A stretch of 64,000 nt of DNA from Adiantum capillus-veneris (GCA_014529385.2 CM043944.1:82328384-82392383); one strand, 5' to 3'. Positions 48,201 to 59,117 are shown, counted from the stretch's first letter. The notes: a model not told the origin generated them from the letters alone. Program-made: numbers and translations.

Positions 48201-49558
48201 ACAAATTTGACTACAAGTCCAAGTCTAGCAAGTGCGGATACAGACAAGAGATTCTTCTTGATCCCAGGTACATAAAGTGCATCAACAAGTGTGAAGGAAC
48301 TGCCATTAGCAGCAGTGAGCACAATCTTTCCAACTCCCTGAACTGGATAAGAGGCGTTGTTGGCACAAGTGACTGAATTCCCATGAGGGACAGACTCGAG
48401 AGAGGTAAACAATTCACGATGTGAGGTAATGTGCTTTGTAGCACCATTGTTGAAATACCACATATGTGAATCTGCAGCAACTGACAAGCATGCATCATGG
48501 ACAGCAGGATTGTAAGTGCACTCTGCGCTAAAAGCCCATTCTGCATCAACATCAGCATCACAATCTCCTTTCACAGAAGACTCAACAATGGCTGCATTTG
48601 TAGTGGAACCAGCATTTGCAGTGGAACCACCCTCTTTCTTCTTAGCCTCTTTGGCCTTCAACTTAGGACACGACTTGATCAAGTGATCATTGGCTTTACA
48701 ATAATGGCAACGCATCTTCTTTTTGCCCTTATCACCAGAATTGCCAGACGAAGTGCTGCCAGCAGAAGCATTAGGAACAGAATTTTTGCCACTCGCAGCA
48801 GAACCATAAGAAGTGGCTGCATTACTGTTACCACCCTTTCTTTGAGAAGCAATAAAAGCCTGTTCAACTGCACGCTGCCTAGTCCTGTTTTTTCTAGAAA
48901 GTGACTCTTGCAACAGCAATGTGCATAATGCATCAAACTTGACAACTTCAGGATTTCCTTGGGTCATCAGTCTCCAAGTACTAGCAAAAGTCTGGTAGGA
49001 ATCTGGTAAGGCATCAAGAACAGTCTGCACAAGGGAACTGTCCGAAATGACTTCACCTGCAAAAATGAGTTGCTCATTGATATCCTTGACACTAGCAAGG
49101 AAAGTGTCCATATCATCTTCCTCATGCATAATCTTCGACTCTAGCTCTTTACGCAGCAAAGCAATTTTAGCCTCATTGCGGCTTGCATAAAGACCTGCTA
49201 GAATATCCCAAGCCTGTTTTGCAGATTTTGCTGAACGGATGTGAGGAATAATGGTGCGCTTCACAGACAACGCAATCAATGCATGAGCCTGCGCATCCTT
49301 AACATCCCAACGAGCTTGTTCTGCCGTAGGCAAAACAACTCTAACAGCTGCAATCCTTGTAGCAAGACCTGCAACATCCTCAACATCGCCTACATCTTCA
49401 GAACCAGGACGTACATCAATGCCCTGCACAATGTTCCAGACACCTTTTGACACAAGAACATGTTGCATCATATAAGCCCACATAGGGTTGTTGTCCCCAT
49501 CCAACCTGCCCTCAGCAGCAAACATCTTGAACACATCTGTGTTGTTGTTGTCAGCCAT
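45272..49558 (-). CDS. Copia-C gag-pol polyprotein (open, catalytic residues altered)
   Basis: One frame; the start at 49558 (MADNNNTDVFKMF) is chosen over an ATG 20 codons earlier because gag conservation begins there. Order: UBN2 gag, knuckle CHYCKANDHLIKSC (about residue 290), protease region WYFNNGATKHITSH, integrase (LWHARFGHLNF, HSDVCGPM, LRSDRGWEY, PQQNGVAERKNR), reverse transcriptase (FAPTCCMTTVRFL, ALYGLKQSPRAWY, LSVDDLLITG) and RNase H (DSDWAGCFDTR, SSCEAEYRA, YTDSQSALAVARNP). Length is normal. Three hallmarks deviate: protease DSGA or DNGA is NNGA, the integrase Cys before EGC is Tyr, and RT YVDD is SVDD. It may therefore be inactive despite the open frame. Confidence 0.95.
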   Translation of the reverse strand: MADNNNTDVFKMFAAEGRLDGDNNPMWAYMMQHVLVSKGVWNIVQGIDVRPGSEDVGDVEDVAGLATRIAAVRVVLPTAEQARWDVKDAQAHALIALSVKRTIIPHIRSAKSAKQAWDILAGLYASRNEAKIALLRKELESKIMHEEDDMDTFLASVKDINEQLIFAGEVISDSSLVQTVLDALPDSYQTFASTWRLMTQGNPEVVKFDALCTLLLQESLSRKNRTRQRAVEQAFIASQRKGGNSNAATSYGSAASGKNSVPNASAGSTSSGNSGDKGKKKMRCHYCKANDHLIKSCPKLKAKEAKKKEGGSTANAGSTTNAAIVESSVKGDCDADVDAEWAFSAECTYNPAVHDACLSVAADSHMWYFNNGATKHITSHRELFTSLESVPHGNSVTCANNASYPVQGVGKIVLTAANGSSFTLVDALYVPGIKKNLLSVSALARLGLVVKFVDDRCTVHDLSFGDEIVASGLLCRGLYKLTLYDKCGQNFANAVADSRAISDAKLWHARFGHLNFASLLRLQKSDMVASLPPLEAPVKHVYEGCILGKMQRSKFPKDGSVRATCRLQLVHSDVCGPMQTPSLGNYLYFVIFIDDYSRHAWVFPLKAKSEVFMCFKQFLAMAENVSKCTMGTLRSDRGWEYMSHEFNAFLASRGIKHQCTVPYTPQQNGVAERKNRSLTEMARCMVKSQALPHSFWLEAIMCATYVLNRCPTKALQSITPYEAWHDRKPSIEHMRVFGCLAYALVPQVQRRKLDDKAVKCIFVGYSAESKGYRLYHPQTKRILVSRDVVFVEDSVQPLLSCTREGNVSSQDIYDTLLPLFSGGNTNVSSNEANVQPMGVSENVLEQPITDADVHDVLDEERAENEQARGMPKWLVHTLRDSKLDAPLSSRTRSGSRHASYALDCYALAVSSLHDVEEPLSFDEAQNSENWIAAMKSEYDALIENDTWNLCDLPPGKKAIGTKWVYKLKRKPDGEIDRHKARLVAKGYAQQKGIDYEETFAPTCCMTTVRFLCALAAHFGWDVHQLDIVTAFLNGDIFEEVYVTQPRGFVIKGQEDKVCKCKKALYGLKQSPRAWYEKADTHLVKQGFRNSPTESTLYVKREDDVFLIVVLSVDDLLITGPNERHISEFKADLNATFKMKDLGLLHHYLGIQFKQCDGGIALCQKSYIETLLCKFGLEDCKPIATPMETGLKLSLHDAGDPADVTLYQTAVGCLIYVCNTRPDIQFAVSQVIIFMHSLGSKHWHAVKRIFRYLSGTLHLGLFYPKGGSLPPDLHAFSDSDWAGCFDTRVSTSGFCFMLGSSCISWLSKKQPTVATSSCEAEYRAVFTATVECVWLRRLMADLGVGQDTANTIYTDSQSALAVARNPVFHARTKHIEVHYHYVRERLSAGEISLAYVPTQDNLADLFTKALSREKLEDFRKALGLLPFVD

Positions 49559-49871
49559 GGTAAATGCTGCACCTGATGTGAAAACTGCCCGAAAATAGGA
49601 GTAATGGAGCGGGAACAACTTGTGCTATATAGCACAAACCGTAGAAGACTATAAGGCACCTGTTATGCAGAAAACGGCACTGACAGAAAATCTGCACAAA
49701 ATGACGAAATAGTCCGTGCAGTACTGCCCATAGTGGAAACGGAGGCCGAAATGAGCCCAAATCAAAATTCTGAGCAGACCTGCGAACGCTCGCCAAAGCT
49801 CACTGAAATCGGAGAAAGTGAGCAGGCGTGTGCTGCAGCAGCTGGCGACTAAGCCCGGGAGGACGTGACTT

Positions 49872-49883
49872 GCTCTGATACCA
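49872..49883 (-). promoter_or_regulatory. Copia-C primer-binding site
   Basis: Minus-strand TGGTATCAGAGC, initiator tRNA-Met complement, two bases from the 5' LTR. Confidence 0.9.
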
Positions 49884-49885
49884 AT

Positions 49886-50112
49886 TGTTGGAATTAGGGT
49901 TGCAGAGAAACACACACAGCTTGGAGAAGACGAAGGAAGCTCAAGGCACACAATAGAGAGTGTGTTACTTAATGTGCAATGGAAAGATAGATAGCCCTAG
50001 AGTGATGGGCATATATACAATGCACGGGGGAAAAAACCTCCTAAAGAGGGAAAAAATGCCCCGGCGGTCCTAGTGTGTTCACACACATCACTACCACATG
50101 TATATGGTAACA
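49886..50112 (-). repeat. Copia-C 5' LTR
   Basis: 227 bp, adjacent to the primer-binding site. Confidence 0.97.
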
Positions 50113-50395
50113 CTCTTGAATAACAGGTCTCGAGTTTAACTCCTCGTCGGCTAGATCTTTAAGGTCTCTTGAATTAGTTTCCTACGACGTTAAATTAAAC
50201 TCTCTTCTCTTTGGGTGTGTGTGTGGGTGTGTGTGCACGCCAATAAAAGGAGAAAAATGGTATAACTTTTCTATCACCCAAGTGTGATAGATTGGTTATG
50301 CCATTTCCCTCATGAATAACAGGTCTTGAGTTCAACTCCTCGTCGACTAGATCTTTAAGGTCTCTTGGGATAGTTTCCTACGACGTTAAGACTCT
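50113..50395 (+). mobile_element. Tandem SINE-like units with B-box-like motif
   Basis: The unit runs AATGGTATAAC ... TATCACCCAAGTGTG ... GGTTATGCCATTTCCCTC ... AATAACAGGTCTTGAGTTCA ... ACTCCTCGTCG ... TAGTTTCCTACGACGTTA ... CTCTCTT. GAGTTCAACTCC (50328-50339) resembles a pol III B box, and TGGTATAAC upstream is a weak A box. One unit is split by Copia-C (44896-44969 plus 50113-50195), the next is 50245-50395, and partial ones lie at 44378-44455 and about 22925. Origin from a tRNA SINE is likely but not proven. Confidence 0.5.
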
Positions 50396-50412
50396 CTTCT
50401 TCTTCTTCTTCT

Positions 50413-50490
<78 letters not shown>
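50396..50490 (+). repeat. (TCT)n then (CT)n tract
   Basis: Trinucleotide CTT run of about 22 bp leading into about 73 bp of CT. Confidence 0.97.
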
Positions 50491-50493
<3 letters not shown>

Positions 50494-50570
50494 CCTCTCT
50501 CAATCTGTGTGTGCATTCTTTGTTTATGCATGTGTGTGTGTGTGTGTTTTTTTTTTTTTTGTTTATGCAT

Positions 50571-50685
<115 letters not shown>

Positions 50686-50744
50686 AATGTGTGTGTACAT
50701 TCTTTGTTTATGCATGTGTGTGTGAGTTTTTTGTTTATGCATAT

Positions 50745-50816
<72 letters not shown>
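50745..50816 (+). repeat. (CT)n tract
   Basis: About 72 bp, third unit of the higher-order repeat. Confidence 0.97.
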
Positions 50817-50819
<3 letters not shown>

Positions 50820-50825
50820 AACACA

Positions 50826-50826
<1 letters not shown>

Positions 50827-50862
<36 letters not shown>

Positions 50863-50953
50863 TGAGAGAGAGAGAGAGAGAGTGAGAGAGAAAGAGGGGA
50901 AGGGAACATGAGAGTGAGGAGAGGTAAGGAGCATACCTGGCTCTCCTTCCTCT

Positions 50954-50995
<42 letters not shown>

Positions 50996-51002
50996 AGAAG
51001 AA

Positions 51003-51033
<31 letters not shown>
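50827..51033 (+). repeat. (GT)n and (GA)n tracts
   Basis: GT runs at 50827-50860 and 50958-50994, GA runs at 50864-50881 and 51010-51033. Confidence 0.95.
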
Positions 51034-51124
51034 AGGAGAGTGCACCTTACCTTTGCTTGTTTGAGCGCATGCTGAAAACTCAGATCTGAGATCTAAGTTT
51101 TCGGACGCTCTCGGTTATTTTTTT

Positions 51125-51260
51125 ACCCTTGACGGCGTCGTTATAGGCGTTGCTATGAGTGTCGTTAAGTTACTTATAACTTAGCGACGTGCATAGCGAT
51201 GCCTATAGCGACGCCGTGAGTTTTCACATTTGAGCATCGCACTGCGAGCGTCGCTAATAT
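51125..51260. repeat. CACTA right subterminal repeats
   Basis: About eight GCGTCGCTA or TAGCGACG-like words in both orientations, counterpart of 38526-38780. Confidence 0.85.
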
Positions 51261-51278
51261 TAAGTACCCCTGGTAGTG

Positions 51279-54163
51279 CAGCAGAGAAATTGCTGGCTTC
51301 ATAGATCTCGCAACGAGAGCGGGTGCGGCCATGCGAGCTAGACGGTTTGGTCTAAGTGTATAGCCGAATTGTGTTGCGATGGCGAGGTGGCAGAAGTAGA
51401 GCTATGGGGCTTGACTTCGTCGACATCTACTGGGATGGGAGTAACTGGCAAGGCTTCATGGGAGTTGTGGAAAAAAGATGGCAATTGTGAAGGTGAGATC
51501 GGTAGCGAAGGTGATGGGAGCTCATGAGGTGGAGCACCAAGTGTTTACGGTGTGATGGAAGTTGCGGCAGTCAGGACGGACGGTGTTGGTGATGGTGTCA
51601 AGTGAGGAGATAGGTGCCAGAGGTGCTGCAGGAGTGTTACCGATTGGCTGTGCATGAGAATGCGAGACACGAGGAGGTGGATGGGCAATGAGGAAAGGCC
51701 TTTGGATGGTGAAGGGAGGCTCAAGATTGTGCCTAGAATGGTGGGAAATTTGCATGGGTGTGTGTGTGGGTGAGGCGGTCAACAAAGATTGATGAGAAGA
51801 GTGGAGTAGTGATGAGAATGTAGGGTGCAATGGTGGAGAATATTTGCCTGAGACGATGAATTCTTCATCAAAGACGACGGTGTGGGCAAAGATAAACTTG
51901 TGATGGTTTGGGATATAGAGGTGGTATGCCTTGATGCCAAAGCGATCACCATAGCCGACAAAAGTTGTGTGTTGAGCACGGGGTGATATTTTTGATAAAG
52001 GTTGCATCACAAGTGGATATGCAATGCTTCCAAAGATGCGAAGGTGGCCAAGATGAGGTGGGTGACCGTGCCAGAGGGTGTAGGGTGTAGTGGTAGGATC
52101 GCGGGTGGATGGGAATGCGGTTTTGAATGTAGCACGCAGTGGCGGTAGCTTCTTCCCAATAGGTGTCTGGGAGGCTAGCTTGAAGAAGCATGGCACGAGA
52201 AGCTTCAAATAGTGTGCGATTCTTGTGCTCGGCACGACCGTTTTGTTGTGGGTAGTCGGTGATGGAGAATTCATGTCGAATACCAGCAGAAAGACATAGA
52301 TCTTTGAATGCATGAGAAGTGTATTCCCCACCATGATCTGTGCGGAGAGTTTTAATGTGGCAGCCATGTTTAGTCTCAACTAATGCCTTGAATGTGCAAA
52401 AATGAGAGAAGGTTGAGGATTTCTTGACCATGTAGTAAGTAGTTGTGTATTTTGAGAAATCATCTATAAAAGTAAGCATATACGTATTGCCAGTGAGGGA
52501 GTTGACGAGCAATGGGCCACAAACATCAGAGTGGATGAGGTCGAGAGGTGTAGTGGCTCGTGATGATGAAGTGGGGTATGGGACATGATGTGCTTTAGCA
52601 AGAATGCAACCCTCACAAAGTGTGATGTGAGTGTGGTGCTTGGGAAGACCTAGTGCAAGTTGGCTATGAGTGAGCTGGTGCAAAACATGTTGAGAAATAT
52701 GTCCTAGTCTATAATGCCATTTGAGTGTGTTTTCTTGTGTTTTTATGGATTATGCAGATTCATGTGCAGGCGATGACTCACCCAATGGATAAAGACGCCC
52801 AGTTTTGGGGACCAAAAGTGTGACATATTGACCATCTTTGCTAGTGCCGAAATGTGGCAACCTTCTTGCATGAATTTGATGATGATTCCGTTGTCGGTTA
52901 GCTCGCTGACAGAGATGAGATTTTTCTTGAGACCAGGGACACAATATACGTGAAAAATAGTGGTGTGTAGGCCATTAGGTAGGTTAATGACAGCATCTCC
53001 ATAGGCTTTGGCGAGCTGGATGTTGTTTATCACTGAGGCATACTTCTAGAGGGTGTTCTAGATAAGTGATGTTGGATAGCCAGTGTAGGTGATATGTCAT
53101 ATGATGGGTGGTGCCCGTATCAAGTATCCATATATTGGGATATGAAGTTAGCTATAGTGGTGGCATATAGTTGCAAAGGATAAGATGGGCTATCATAAGT
53201 AGATATGTCATCATAATGAGCTTGACGATAAATAAAAGGAGATGGCTGGCCATGGCGTGTCCCCCCTTGAGGGTAAGAAAGATATAGATTAGGGTGAGAG
53301 ATAGGAAGATTACCTTGATTGCGTGGTTGCTGACAGTCCTTTGTGAGGTGTCCAAAGCGATGACAGTTGGCGCATTGCTTTGAATTTTGGTGATTGTGGC
53401 GGCCTTGAAATTGCAACTTTCTTCCATAATTATTGTGTTGTCGAGGAGGGCCCGAATGTTGAGGCTTCTTGCCGTTGTAAGGGCGTGAGTTTTTCATAGT
53501 GACAAGGGTTGTGGACTTCTGCAAGCTGCTAGTGTGGTCGCGAAGAATTTCTTCTTGATGGATCTTGGCTACAAGATTTTGTAGCTGCAAGTTAGCCATG
53601 GTGGCTTGTGTAGTGATAAAGGCTCTCCATGATGCAGGTAGAGAAGCCAATAAGAGCATACTTTGAAGCTCTTCAGGGATGGCAAGCGCTGAGATAAGTA
53701 TTTCATCTAGAAGTATTTGCCACGTCTTCAAAAACTTGGAGGATGACTGACCCTCTTGCATGGTAGTGTTTACCAATTTCTTGATCAAGGAAACTTGGTA
53801 GACGAGGTCAGTATGCTCATAGTTCTTCTCGAGGAACTTCCAAATGGCGCTAGCAGTAGTTATCTTTTTCACCATTTGGACTTGCCGATCTTGGCAATGG
53901 AGAATGAGCTCCATCTTGGCACTATTTTTTCTACTATGGCAAGTATTATAGGTGTTGATGAAGTATGTTGAATCTTTGTCTTCGGGGTCTTCGGGGTGGT
54001 CAGGTTTCTCTTCGACTCCAGACGTGACGTCCCAAAGTTGTAGCTACGTGAGGTAGAGTTCCATCCGTATCTTCCACACTTGGTAGTTTGTGCCATTAAG
54101 CTTGTCAATAATGTAGCGGGGCTTGTAGGTGGATGCGGAAGATGAAGAAGCTAACTTGGCCAT
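51279..54163 (-). pseudogene. Copia-A gag, protease, integrase (frameshifted)
   Basis: Gag starts near 54163 (MAKLASSSSASTYKPRYI, LNGTNYQVWKIRMELYL). UBN2 gag runs 53914-53120 with knuckle CANCHRFGHLTKDC; the protease region reads MDTGTTHHMTYHLHWL near 53110. The integrase has CEGCILAKAHH, HSDVCGPL, FIDDFSKYTTTYY, LRTDHGGEY and PQQNGRAEHKNRT (52683-52100), then the post-integrase linker to 51279 where CACTA interrupts. Frame breaks occur at about 53910, 53110, 52740 and 52000. The remainder of pol lies at 37902-38501. Confidence 0.85.
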
Positions 54164-54274
54164 CTTTCGAGGTTCCGGATTCCTTGAAAAGAATGGAGAG
54201 TGAGGCTTCAAGTGTGGACTAGAGAGATGGAATACTCTTAGCGCTAATTAGAAAAACTAATCTTAAGTTCTAGA

Positions 54275-54286
54275 GCTGTGATACCA
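54275..54286 (-). promoter_or_regulatory. Copia-A primer-binding site
   Basis: Minus-strand TGGTATCACAGC, one mismatch to the usual TGGTATCAGAGC, directly beside the 5' LTR. Confidence 0.85.
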
Positions 54287-54618
54287 TGTGAGAACTTAGA
54301 GATTAACTTAAATGTGATTAATATCACTATTAATTAATATGCTAATGTCAAGACATAAGAGAGTGCAAGATAGAAATAGAGCAATGACAATAGATTGCAC
54401 TTGAATCGAGAAAGAACACCTTGTTGCAAATGAGGGCAGCTAATGGATTTATATACAAGTTGAGGGAGTGAGGATTATCCATCACATGTGAATTATAGGT
54501 TGGTGGGAATAGACACATATTGAGACTTACATAGGTGGAAGGGGTCCATGTGGGAGTTAGGGAATAGAGGTAGGTCGAAAGAAGTCCATACTTAATAAAG
54601 TAATAAGTTACTTTTACA
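54287..54618 (-). repeat. Copia-A 5' LTR (intact; empty site for H3 element)
   Basis: 332 bp, TGTGAGAAC...TTTTACA. The position equivalent to the H3-element insertion is between 54566 and 54567. Confidence 0.95.
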
Positions 54619-55140
54619 CTCCCTTGCAGATGAAGACCCTTCCACCCTATAGGCTGCTTGCACGGCATGCCATCATCCACACCCCCCCCCCAACACACAC
54701 ACACACACACATACACAATGTCAGCAATGCAGAGACCAATGTGAACATGTAACTCTCTCCTACCATTCCTACTCTACTCGCTCGCTCGCCCATCCAGAGC
54801 CGTTGATCAGCATCAATGGTTGACATTCGATCCTCTTGACTCTGCCTATTCTTCACCTTCAGCCTCTAATTCTTCCTTTGGAAGGCAGCTATGGCCAAAT
54901 TTTCCTCTTTCGACAGCTCAAGAAACATGTGACGCAAGCTGCAAACAGTTAGCAATATCATTCGAGGGCAAAAATGATGCAAATGGTTGGATCATGCACT
55001 TCCCTGCATGGATCTTGCCAACCCATGCGCACGGACATTTGAGCTTTATCTGCATCGTAGAGCAGAACAATAAATTGGAAGAAGAAAATAACGACCTGGG
55101 CACTCAAGTAAAAGGGCCTGTCTCCAGAGGCTGACGGTGG
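54619..55140. other. Unassigned sequence with a short (CA)n run
   Basis: C-run and CA run at about 54682-54711; a 104-codon plus-strand frame (54820-55134) has no recognised similarity or context and is not called. Confidence 0.4.
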
Positions 55141-55300
55141 TTCCTTGTCAAGAATAGTGGGCCTTCTTGCCCTACACCAGCGAAGATCAGAGAGTGGGCC
55201 CTCCTTACCCTGCCTCAGAGAAGAGAAATTAGAATCGGGCCTTCTTGCCCTTTGATCCAAAGAAGATCAGAGAGCTGGCCCTCGTCACTAATTTACACCC
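55141..55300 (+). repeat. Short tandem repeat (GGGCCTTCTTGCCC and GAAGATCAGAGAG words)
   Basis: Three imperfect units of about 50 bp, followed at 55376-55480 by a different imperfect repeat (TGTGAACTTG and TGTAAACTAGATG words). Confidence 0.65.
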
Positions 55301-55544
55301 TCATTTTTTTAGAGAGGATCTACGACTGAAAATTGGCGTCACTTTTTGGCAAAGATCACAGTCGTTCATCCCAAATGTGAACTTGATGTAAGCTAGATGT
55401 AAACTCGAAGAAATGTGAACTTGTTGTGACCTTGCATGTAAACTAGATGTAAATTACTCGAAGTAAACTTAGTCTGAACTAAGATCGTGACAAGAAGCTA
55501 GGACTACAAAATATAATGCTATCATTCTCCATTCCTTTCAAAAC

Positions 55545-55625
55545 ACACACAATGGTGTAGTGGTAAAGCAGTGGCATTGGGAGGGGGAGGTTCCGAGGTC
55601 GAATCCCATCACCACACACCCTTCT
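55545..55625 (+). mobile_element. tRNA-like SINE head or tRNA relic
   Basis: TGGTGTAGTGGTAAAGCAG (A-box-like, from 55553) and GAGGTCGAATCCC (B-box, 55595-55607) are spaced as in a tRNA. A complete acceptor stem with matching 3' strand is not seen, so a working tRNA is unlikely. Confidence 0.5.
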
Positions 55626-55749
55626 TTTTTCCTCCATATGAATCAAACGGCCCATAATGAACAATCATCTAGGACCATAGATCCCCTCTTTAAAATGAGG
55701 GTGTCAAATAGAGACGTGGCGGGTGGGCCCCTAGCCGTCCTTGCCCTGC

Positions 55750-55874
<125 letters not shown>

Positions 55875-56008
55875 TTCCCCAGAGCCTCCAGCCTTTGGGA
55901 GATGCAAGCTCTACAGGCACCAACAGATCAATGAGAGAGAGGGAGAAAGGGAGATGCTGCTTCTCGTGGGTTGTGTTGTCGTGCGTGCGCACACATACAC
56001 ACAATGAG

Positions 56009-56010
<2 letters not shown>

Positions 56011-56052
<42 letters not shown>
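56011..56052 (+). repeat. (GA)n tract
   Basis: About 42 bp, preceded by a short AC-rich stretch. Confidence 0.97.
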
Positions 56053-56055
<3 letters not shown>

Positions 56056-56149
56056 TTAGGACAAACCAGTAGAAAGGAAACGGTGTGCACGTACTCATCG
56101 CAAAAAAACCATTTGAAAATATATCGAATGTTAGCTTTTGGGTATGCGA

Positions 56150-56257
<108 letters not shown>

Positions 56258-56362
56258 TGTGCAATCACTGGGTTTTAGCCTTGCAGGGAGCACTTGTCGG
56301 ACTAAGGAGCATCTGCCACGTATCAGGGGGGGAAGAACCCCTCCCCCTTTTATTATAATATA

Positions 56363-56760
56363 GATAATGAGTTTGTTTGCCCATGTCAATTTCTTGCATT
56401 TTGCCACATGCAACCTTCAAAACCCAAGAAATTGGAAATCACCTTTAACAAACAATCTCATCATGAATTATATGTCCACATTGTGTTGCATGATGCGACA
56501 TGCCACATGCCTTAAAGATGAAAACAACCAAGAGCCCATGGCCATGCATAATACCACATGCCTTTGGATGCCTTCAATGTAAGTATAGGTGACTGCAAAA
56601 CTAGACCACCTTCACCCAGCCCACTTTGAACATCTTCTACTTCCTAGCGCTACCCATGTTGGGCATATCCGACAATCATTGCATTCCAATAGACCATAGC
56701 CACAAGAAATGGCCATCTCTGGGATTGAGAATGTCAAACCCCTTGGTTAGACTCTGTATG
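56363..56760 (-). pseudogene. PPR pseudogene fragment
   Basis: Minus-strand words such as KACG, LKVACGKMQEIDMGKQTH and DGHFLWLWSIGMQ.LSDMPNMG correspond to a decayed PLS PPR (LKACG, DMGKQIH, VVSWNAMIAGYAQHG). Many stops. Related to 20790-22720. Confidence 0.5.
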
Positions 56761-57654
56761 AAAATTGCTCAACCTAGCAGCCATCAGTGATCAACACAGT
56801 CTACCGAGTCAAAAAGTGATTGAAGTCAACTTTAGAAATCGAGCGTGTCCACTACCCCTTGGTATCTTATGGACTTCTTTCCTAGAAAGTATAGCCGTGA
56901 TGAGATAAAATTGTGACCCCCAACACCTATGGAGTGATTGTATATTAGCTGGATCATAACCCTATAATTACCACTCCGAGAGACACAATCAGTGTTCCAA
57001 ATAAGCATAGATTGTCTCATAGTTGGAATCTTATTCACAACAAAATCTAAAAATGATCATATTTCTCCTCAAAGAGAAGAGAATGATTCCTAACACTCCA
57101 AAGAAGTAGTCATGTTACATTTTCTTGGGTTTGTAAGAAGAGATTACCCACTATGAGGCTCTATTACTATATTTATGTCATCCCATGAAATATTTTCTTG
57201 ATAGTGAGACCGTGCCTACTTGCTATCCACAAAAAGCATCATCTGTATTGCTAGCACTTTATGCACAAAAATTGCCCGTCATTGTAGTTATATTTAATGA
57301 TCACAAGCAAATATAGCATCCTTGACTCTTTCTAAACAAACTAGCTAATGGTATAGCAAAAACGTAAACCATGCTTTAGTGGAATCAGTCCACAACACTT
57401 GCATGCCATGCTTGCATAACAAAAAAATAGTATGGTAATCCCTTGGCTTCAATGAAGGTCTCCACAATGTGTGCAGATGGCATATGTGCGCGCCTTGCAC
57501 GATGTGTAGTACTGGCGTGGATACATCACATTTGGTGATTGCAAACCATAACTGTGAGCTTATATCCTCTTATTGCCAAACCTGTGTGCCTTGATCCTAA
57601 ATCAATGGATAGTACTATGACACGGAATAAAATCCTTGCTTCTCAGTAAGTCTA
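56761..57654. other. Unassigned sequence
   Basis: AT-rich, with no convincing frame, RNA gene or terminal repeat on either strand. Confidence 0.4.
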
Positions 57655-58086
57655 TCAAAGCACTTTGCTTTGAATAGCAAAGAAATCCTTTTCAAATGAA
57701 ATGTTAAAGACAAAAGTACAAGTAGAGCTTGAAATTGTCAACCTTGTCGCCCCTCTAAAAGCGGTTGTCTTTGATTGAATCGGCACATAGACATGTTTGC
57801 TTGAAGAATTTAGAGATGTTGGATGTACCTTGTATGCTCTCGAGCTTGGTTCATACCGACCTCCAATAAAAAACATGTAGACATGTTGCCAAGTTTCCCC
57901 AAGTTCGTATGCAAATAGCATATTCCAAACTTTAGAAACTTCTATGCAGTCTGCCTTAAATAGAAGCCTTGCTTCGCATAAATACAAGAAAGAAAATAAG
58001 ATAGGATGGAGTGGATTTTCATATCTAGTAGCTTCTCCCACTGACAAAGAGATGTCAATGCAAAAGCCTAAATCAACCTTTTTCAA
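57655..58086 (-). other. Unassigned coding-like stretch
   Basis: A 143-codon minus-strand frame (LSVGEATRYENPLHPILFS, CEARLLFKADCIEVSKVWNM, LGETWQHVYMFFIGGRYEP). Amino-acid composition looks protein-like and the frame stays open about 70 bp beyond the first Met on the 5' side, but I recognise no domain and there is no second copy in the window. It could be an exon or relic of a host gene together with 58635-59117; this is a guess from strand and proximity. Confidence 0.3.
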
Positions 58087-58634
58087 GTTTTCACATAGGA
58101 ATTTGGCCTTGCCGAGTCGTGCATATTATTGGAGATTCCTTAGATTACCCAATACTGAAAGAGATAGGTCTTACAGCTTAGCTATCAAAGGTATCAAATT
58201 AGCAAACTCAATTGTTTGTGACCATCGTCCTTAGCATCAAAAGTCGGAGCAGCCTGTGGCATGATTGTGTTTCGATGTACTTCGTGGACTCTAGCACTCT
58301 ACAAGCTATGATTGTTGTGGAATGATCATGCATTAAATGCATATACATAAATATGGAGCCGTGCTCTTAGAAGCCTAGCTTTACCGCCATAAGAATTTCA
58401 AGAAATTATTGTGCTCGTAGTCCAATGTACTGCGTTCACAAATATTCACATATCATGCATTGGGTAGGAGAAAGTGTACATGAATTAAAGTGTCATGCCC
58501 ACAAAAGCATAGGTATACCATATCTTATTGATTTACCATGTGTATATAGAAATCAACCCATATGAGAGTCAAAGCAAAAAGAAACATTTGCAATTTGTAG
58601 ACCACATAGGTTATATATATCCGTCTCTTGTATC
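58087..58634. other. Unassigned sequence
   Basis: AT-rich; could be an intron between the two coding-like stretches beside it, but no proof is visible. Confidence 0.3.
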
Positions 58635-59117
58635 TTATTCAAAGAGCTGAGCAAATAGATACCTACATAATGACATAAAGAACATAGTTGACAGATTATT
58701 GATGACATTCATTAAGGTCTTATGAGTTTGGTGCATGGGGACAATGTTTTCTCTAATGTTGTCCCACAAAATTAAAGCATAACTTTTGCAATTTTTCGCT
58801 TTTAAACTATGTAAGTGAAATTCTCTTGTTGGCCTCGTGATCAAGACTTGTTCAACCTTTTCCCCATGAGAAGTGAGTACATCTTGCGGGATGGATGAGG
58901 TGATCAACTCCATAAGCTGCTCCACTTGAATAGCAAGTACTCGTACTCGAACGGCCAATTTGTGAAATTGGTCATCAAATTTTTGGAGGTCCTGACACAT
59001 AATGTACTCCTTTGCTTCAGGTAAATTGATGGTATCCTCCTGTGCGCGTCTATTGCATGTGTCAATGCAAGGGACTTGCCGATACACTATGTGCGAGCCA
59101 AAAATGGCTCCAAGCAC
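58635..59117 (-). other. Unassigned coding-like stretch
   Basis: A 160-codon minus-strand frame with LQKFDDQFHKLAVRVRVLAI, QVEQLMELITSSIPQDVL and NCKSYALILWDNIRENIVPM. Predicted largely helical. No family is recognised. It lies upstream of, and on the same strand as, 57655-58086. Confidence 0.35.

Larger units (their letters stand above)
44970..50112 (-). mobile_element. Copia-C, young full-length LTR retrotransposon
   Basis: LTRs 44970-45196 and 49886-50112, each 227 bp, differ at one base (CG to CA in the right LTR). Target duplication CTCTT is at 44965-44969 and 50113-50117. A single gag-pol frame of about 1,428 codons spans the interior. Inserted inside the CACTA element. Confidence 0.97.

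Noticed and set aside
55545-55625. Functional tRNA gene
   Set aside because: A and B boxes are present but no complete acceptor stem or clear anticodon loop is visible.
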